A DNA stretch of 17,954 nt from the NCBI GenBank assembly GCA_947088415.1, contig CAMUGK010000011.1, forward strand, positions 1 through 17,954, in the 5' to 3' direction. The notes below the pieces were generated by a model. The model saw only the letters and a program-made list of their open reading frames with translations. It was not told the DNA's origin and did not search any database. Position numbers and translations under genes: made by a program. This DNA is from an uncultured Bacillota bacterium. GTDB lineage: Bacteria > Bacillota > Clostridia > Christensenellales > UBA1242. Shown in pieces: positions 14,637 to 17,954 of this stretch; positions within the stretch are counted from its first letter, which is position 1, and each line of letters opens with the position of its first letter.

Positions 14637-16682
14637 ATGGCTGAAAAAGAAAAAAGTAAGATGAGCAAATTTGTTTTAACGCTTATTTTAATGGGCGTTT
14701 TAACCATCATTGGCTATGCACTTGGCGTTATTGTAACACATTTCTTACTTGGCAAAACTATTCAACAATCATTTACAGATATTCTTGCATTAATCTTTGC
14801 TGGAATTGGATTTCTTGGAGGTTTTATTTTAGGACTTTCTATTAAAACTAAAAAGAAAACAACCAGTAAAAATCAAGGTGAAACTGCAAAAGGCGAAAAA
14901 ATTGAAATTCAACATGACTCAAGTTTTATGACCGAAGACCAACTTAAAAACAACTCTGACCCAAGTATTATTTACACAACTTGGGACAAATTGCCATCTC
15001 TTGATAAAACAGGCTTTGTTTTTAGACATAAAGTTAAAGGCGGTAAATTTGAAATTAACATGAAGCATGAAACACATGCACTTGTTATCGGTACTACTGG
15101 AACTGGTAAAACTCAAGTTTTGGCTGACCCTACTATTCGTATTTTAGCACACTCAAAAGAAAAGCCAAGTATGATTTTAGCCGACCCTAAAGGCGAGCTT
15201 TATGAAGACAACTATAACATTTTAAAAGAAGAAGGTTACGATGTTCAAGTATTAAACCTTGACAACCCTTATATTTCTTCACGTTGGAATCCTATGGAGC
15301 TTGCTTGGAACATTTATGAACGTGCTGGAAACCTTGCAAAAGAAGTTAAAAAGATTTCAGGTTGCACACCTGCTGAAGCTGGTTACAAAACTTTCTCAAG
15401 TGAAGAACTTGGTGGAAGAGAATATGGTGAAACTTGGTATGCTTTTCAAGGTAAAGCTTACCCTGACAATGAGATATTAAAAGAAGAACTTGAAGCCGTT
15501 AAAGCGCAACTTGAAGCAGAAGCAAAAGCAACTTTAAGAAACATTGGTATTGCACTTATTCCAGTGCCACCAGACACAAAAGACCCAATGTGGTTTAGAG
15601 GGTCACAAGACCTTATCGTTGGTATTATGGAAGCTATGCTTGAAGATAGTCGCGACCCAAGACTAGGCATGACAAAAGAAAAATTCAACTTCTATAATCT
15701 ATATAAAATTGCAATGCACAGAGATTCTAACGGAACTGATAGCCAAATTGAAACTCTTAAGCATTACAGCGAAGGTCGTGACCCAAGAAGGTCGAACGTT
15801 CATGACCTTATGGCAACAATTTGTGGAACAAGTCCTACAACTCAAAAATCTTTCCTTGGAACTTTAGGCTCAAGTTTAGGCTTATTCAGTGATGAAGGTA
15901 TTTTATATCTTACAAGTGCAACCGATATTAATTTTGAAAAAATGGCAGACAAGCCAACAGCGTTCTTCATTCGTTCCCCTGACCATAAACCAGAACGTCA
16001 CCCTCTTACAGTTTTATGTATTTCTCAGTTATATAAAGTTTTGGTCGATGTTGCAAACCGCACCGTAAACCCTAAAACTGGCAAGGTTGGAACACTCAAC
16101 CGAAAAGTGTATTACATCTTAGATGAGTTTGGTAATATGCCTGCAATAGAGAACTTTGGAACAATGGTTACGGTTTCTCGTTCAAGAAATATCTTTTTTG
16201 AGATTATATTACAATCATATAAACAATTAGATATTAAATATGGTGCAGATGAAGCACAAAACATTCGTGGAAACTTTCAAATGGAACTCTTCCTTGGCTC
16301 GGAAGACGCAACAACAATTCAAGCGTTCTCAGACGCATGTGGCGAAATTACTGTATTCACAAATGAAGAATCTGAATCTAAAACCGAACAAAAAGACAGC
16401 AACAGCACAACTAAAAATAAAAGCGTTCAAAGAACTCGTCGTCCTCTTATTGACAAACAAGAACTTAGAACACTTCCTAAATTCACTGTTATTGCAAAAC
16501 TTTTCCGTCAACCAGTTATAAAAGAGCAAATGACAATCTTTGCTTTAAACAACAATTTCCGCAAAGACCCTGCTCAAGCACCAACAGGACTTGCAAAAAA
16601 ACTTGATGTTGACAATATTGCTTATGACATTGAAAAGAGAAACAAGATTGTGCTTAAACCATCTTCTCCTTTCGACTTCTAG
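14637..16682 (+). CDS. VirD4/TraG-type conjugative coupling protein
   Basis: A 681-residue hexameric ATPase of the type IV coupling protein class, which delivers DNA or protein substrates to a type IV secretion channel. Two N-terminal membrane helices lie at about 12-34 and 44-66. Walker A GTTGTGKT is at 152-159, ADPKGELY follows near 181, and Walker B (ILDEFGNMP) has D496 and E497. A Ser/Thr-rich polar linker near 580-602 precedes a short C-terminal segment. The start is fixed by GGAGG five bases before ATG. No other T4SS gene is visible, and the gene lies outside the integrative element. It may belong to a larger conjugative island to the right or be a lone chromosomal coupling protein. The family is clear; the role in this genome is not. 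Confidence 0.9.
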   Translation: MAEKEKSKMSKFVLTLILMGVLTIIGYALGVIVTHFLLGKTIQQSFTDILALIFAGIGFLGGFILGLSIKTKKKTTSKNQGETAKGEKIEIQHDSSFMTEDQLKNNSDPSIIYTTWDKLPSLDKTGFVFRHKVKGGKFEINMKHETHALVIGTTGTGKTQVLADPTIRILAHSKEKPSMILADPKGELYEDNYNILKEEGYDVQVLNLDNPYISSRWNPMELAWNIYERAGNLAKEVKKISGCTPAEAGYKTFSSEELGGREYGETWYAFQGKAYPDNEILKEELEAVKAQLEAEAKATLRNIGIALIPVPPDTKDPMWFRGSQDLIVGIMEAMLEDSRDPRLGMTKEKFNFYNLYKIAMHRDSNGTDSQIETLKHYSEGRDPRRSNVHDLMATICGTSPTTQKSFLGTLGSSLGLFSDEGILYLTSATDINFEKMADKPTAFFIRSPDHKPERHPLTVLCISQLYKVLVDVANRTVNPKTGKVGTLNRKVYYILDEFGNMPAIENFGTMVTVSRSRNIFFEIILQSYKQLDIKYGADEAQNIRGNFQMELFLGSEDATTIQAFSDACGEITVFTNEESESKTEQKDSNSTTKNKSVQRTRRPLIDKQELRTLPKFTVIAKLFRQPVIKEQMTIFALNNNFRKDPAQAPTGLAKKLDVDNIAYDIEKRNKIVLKPSSPFDF

Positions 16683-16800
16683 CAACCAGATGTTGCACGA
16701 CAAGCCCGAGCGCTTGGCGGCTAAAAGACACACTTCCTGTCATCATTTCTACCAAAGCGAATAAAGTGAATATCGCGGAGAAAACTCAAATTAAACAACA
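16683..16800. other. Structured 3' region after the coupling-protein gene
   Basis: This patch starts with bases much richer in GC than its surroundings. It has hairpin GCAAC/GTTGC (16682-16696) and then CAAGC/GCTTG (16701-16716). The coupling-protein frame also continues for 13 codons past its TAG (QPDVARQARALGG) before a TAA. It could be an RNA structure, a remnant of a longer C-terminus, or neither. Confidence 0.3.
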
Positions 16801-16808
16801 GAATATCA

Positions 16809-16846
16809 AAAACATTTCTTACTTCTATCAATTAAGAAATGTTTTT
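16809..16846 (+). terminator. Terminator downstream of the coupling-protein gene
   Basis: A 13-bp stem, AAAACATTTCTTA (16809-16821) with TAAGAAATGTTTT (16833-16845), around an 11-nt loop and followed by further T. Confidence 0.88.
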
Positions 16847-16871
16847 TATTTCTAAAAAAAGAATCTTATTG

Positions 16872-16900
16872 TTGACAAAATAAGCAAAAACTGATAAACT
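16872..16900 (+). promoter_or_regulatory. Promoter of tRNA-Leu
   Basis: A perfect TTGACA (16872-16877), a 17-bp spacer and TAAACT (16895-16900) with TGA before it. Transcription would start about 8 bases before the tRNA. Confidence 0.75.
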
Positions 16901-16913
16901 CTTTTATGCATTT

Positions 16914-16999
16914 GCGGATATGGCGGAATGGCAGACGCGCTGGCTTCAGGTGCCAGTGATAGCAATATCGTGTGAGTTCAACCCTCACTATCCGCACCA
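16914..16999 (+). tRNA. tRNA-Leu (anticodon CAG)
   Basis: An 86-nt class II tRNA: acceptor GCGGATA/TATCCGC, anticodon stem CTGGC/GCCAG with loop TTCAGGT (anticodon CAG), a long variable arm, T stem GTGAG/CTCAC with a canonical TTCAACC loop, and encoded CCA. It keeps the usual elbow bases, unlike tRNA-Arg in this window. The next gene starts 35 bases downstream with no terminator seen between, so readthrough is possible. Confidence 0.95.
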
Positions 17000-17034
17000 A
17001 AATATTAATTCTATTTTTATTATTGGAGGGCTTT

Positions 17035-17954
17035 ATGTTAATTGCTGATCTTAACAAATTATTTGCGAGCAATGAAATAAACAAATTATTATTAAATATA
17101 GCAAAATCACAAGACCATCGCATGTGTTTAAATAGCGATGTTATAAAAACTTTTAAAAATTTTTTTGCCGATATTATTTTGCTTAGTTTTGTTATTGATA
17201 TAAAACCTAATGAGTTGGAAGAAATATATAAAGACAAAGAAAACTATTTAACTAAGAAACTAGAAACAAAATTAAATGTAAGTAATATATACAAACACAA
17301 AGATAAGGTTGAGAAATACTTTAATAGGATTTTGGGCAAAAAACGATACATATTTCATGGAACAAACTCTTCAATGGAAAAGTATTTTACAAAAGATTTG
17401 GATAAAACCCATGTAAATATTGAAGAATGTAAAGCAATTGATGCAATCTATCGCAAACATGGAATTTATTTGGCTTTTCAATCGGGAATTAGAGATTATA
17501 ATAACAATAACTTTTTCGTTACAACATGTCCTAATTCTGCAACATTTTATTCTTTACAATCGCCCGAGTATTTTGCTCGATTTGCATCAAGGTCAGATTA
17601 CTACAAAAATGACATTTATAAATATGATAGAATTGCTTATTATAGAAAAGATTTTAAGGCATGTTATAAAAATATAAAAAAAGAAATACAAGAGTTTTCA
17701 TTTAACACAAAAGAAAAAACAAATGTAATAAAAAACTTTAAAAAGATGTGGAACAATATTGTTTTTGAAGACATGAAAAGCATAATTTTTTTTAATGAAG
17801 TTGAGTATGACAACAATCAACGTATTGATGAAAATCAAAATTTATTTGAGTTTCTTTTAAAATACTTTACAAAGGTTCATTTTGTTTATGATTTCAATAA
17901 GTTTAAGAATGATATCAATGAAATCGTCTTGCCAGATATAAAAAGGCATTTAAG
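17035..17954 (+). CDS. Unrecognised protein with weak ADP-ribosyltransferase-like motifs (3' end outside window)
   Basis: An open frame of 306 codons from ATG 17035, supported by GGAGGG four bases upstream, running off the window. The first 100 residues are helical and Lys/Asn-rich. Then 'RYIFHGTNSSMEKYF' (104-118) and, about 45 residues later, 'NFFVTTCPNSATFYSLQSP' (159-177) recall the HGT and the T/S...A..Y patterns of H-Y-E ADP-ribosyltransferase folds. An acidic 'NEVEYD' at 254-259 could be the third position. Catalytic spacing is not convincing enough to name an enzyme. Codon use is very AT-rich and the gene follows a tRNA, a common insertion site. A secreted or intracellular effector, or a defence component, is possible; none is shown. 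Confidence 0.62.
   Translation, partial: MLIADLNKLFASNEINKLLLNIAKSQDHRMCLNSDVIKTFKNFFADIILLSFVIDIKPNELEEIYKDKENYLTKKLETKLNVSNIYKHKDKVEKYFNRILGKKRYIFHGTNSSMEKYFTKDLDKTHVNIEECKAIDAIYRKHGIYLAFQSGIRDYNNNNFFVTTCPNSATFYSLQSPEYFARFASRSDYYKNDIYKYDRIAYYRKDFKACYKNIKKEIQEFSFNTKEKTNVIKNFKKMWNNIVFEDMKSIIFFNEVEYDNNQRIDENQNLFEFLLKYFTKVHFVYDFNKFKNDINEIVLPDIKRHL

Noticed and set aside
1..17954. CRISPR array, IS elements, rRNA
   Set aside because: No regularly spaced repeats, no transposase with terminal inverted repeats and no rRNA-like sequence were seen on either strand.

Overview
The window comes from an AT-rich, low-GC Gram-positive-type genome. Strong AGGAG Shine-Dalgarno sites, Rho-independent terminators, extended -10 promoters and tRNAs with encoded CCA all fit Bacillota. 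TGG, not TGA, encodes Trp in every long gene, so the standard stop set applies. The large M60 mucin-type peptidase suggests a host-associated, perhaps gut, lineage; the exact taxon is inference.

Layout. (1) 1-4570: a promoter, a 1472-residue membrane-anchored M60 metallopeptidase with galactose-binding-like domains, and a terminator. (2) 4605-6612: a HAD hydrolase/polysaccharide-type gene (COG5610-like). It is split by a run of nine G at 4890-4898; G10 or G7 would restore one reading frame of about 633 codons, so it looks phase-variable and OFF here. (3) 6610-14396: a mobile element of about 7.8 kb inserted at the 3' end of a tRNA-Arg(UCG) gene and bounded by a 12-bp direct repeat. It carries a large serine recombinase, an interrupted small ORF, an FtsK-gamma-like winged-helix protein, a lipoprotein/ABC-ATPase/permease operon with a divergent XRE regulator and inverted-repeat operators, a 59-residue small protein, an HUH replication initiator, and a second HTH protein. 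(4) 14387-17954: host DNA with tRNA-Arg, a VirD4/TraG-type coupling protein, tRNA-Leu(CAG), and the start of a gene with weak ADP-ribosyltransferase-like motifs.

How it works together. The element separates tRNA-Arg from its own terminator (6577-6612). Rejoining the outer flanks puts that hairpin 6 nt after the tRNA CCA end, as expected of an intact tRNA unit. Joining the element's own ends into a circle fuses the recombinase frame, at the codons GGT-GCA-CCA, to 67 further open codons at the other end of the element. The attachment site therefore seems to lie inside the recombinase gene. Integration would replace the recombinase C-terminus with seven residues read from the tRNA terminator. 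The HUH Rep suggests the excised circle can replicate. The ABC/lipoprotein operon looks like cargo, perhaps for export or immunity.

The strongest leads are the integration-dependent recombinase tail swap, the G9 contingency tract, and the tRNA-Arg in which the usual G19-C56 elbow pair appears as U19-A56.
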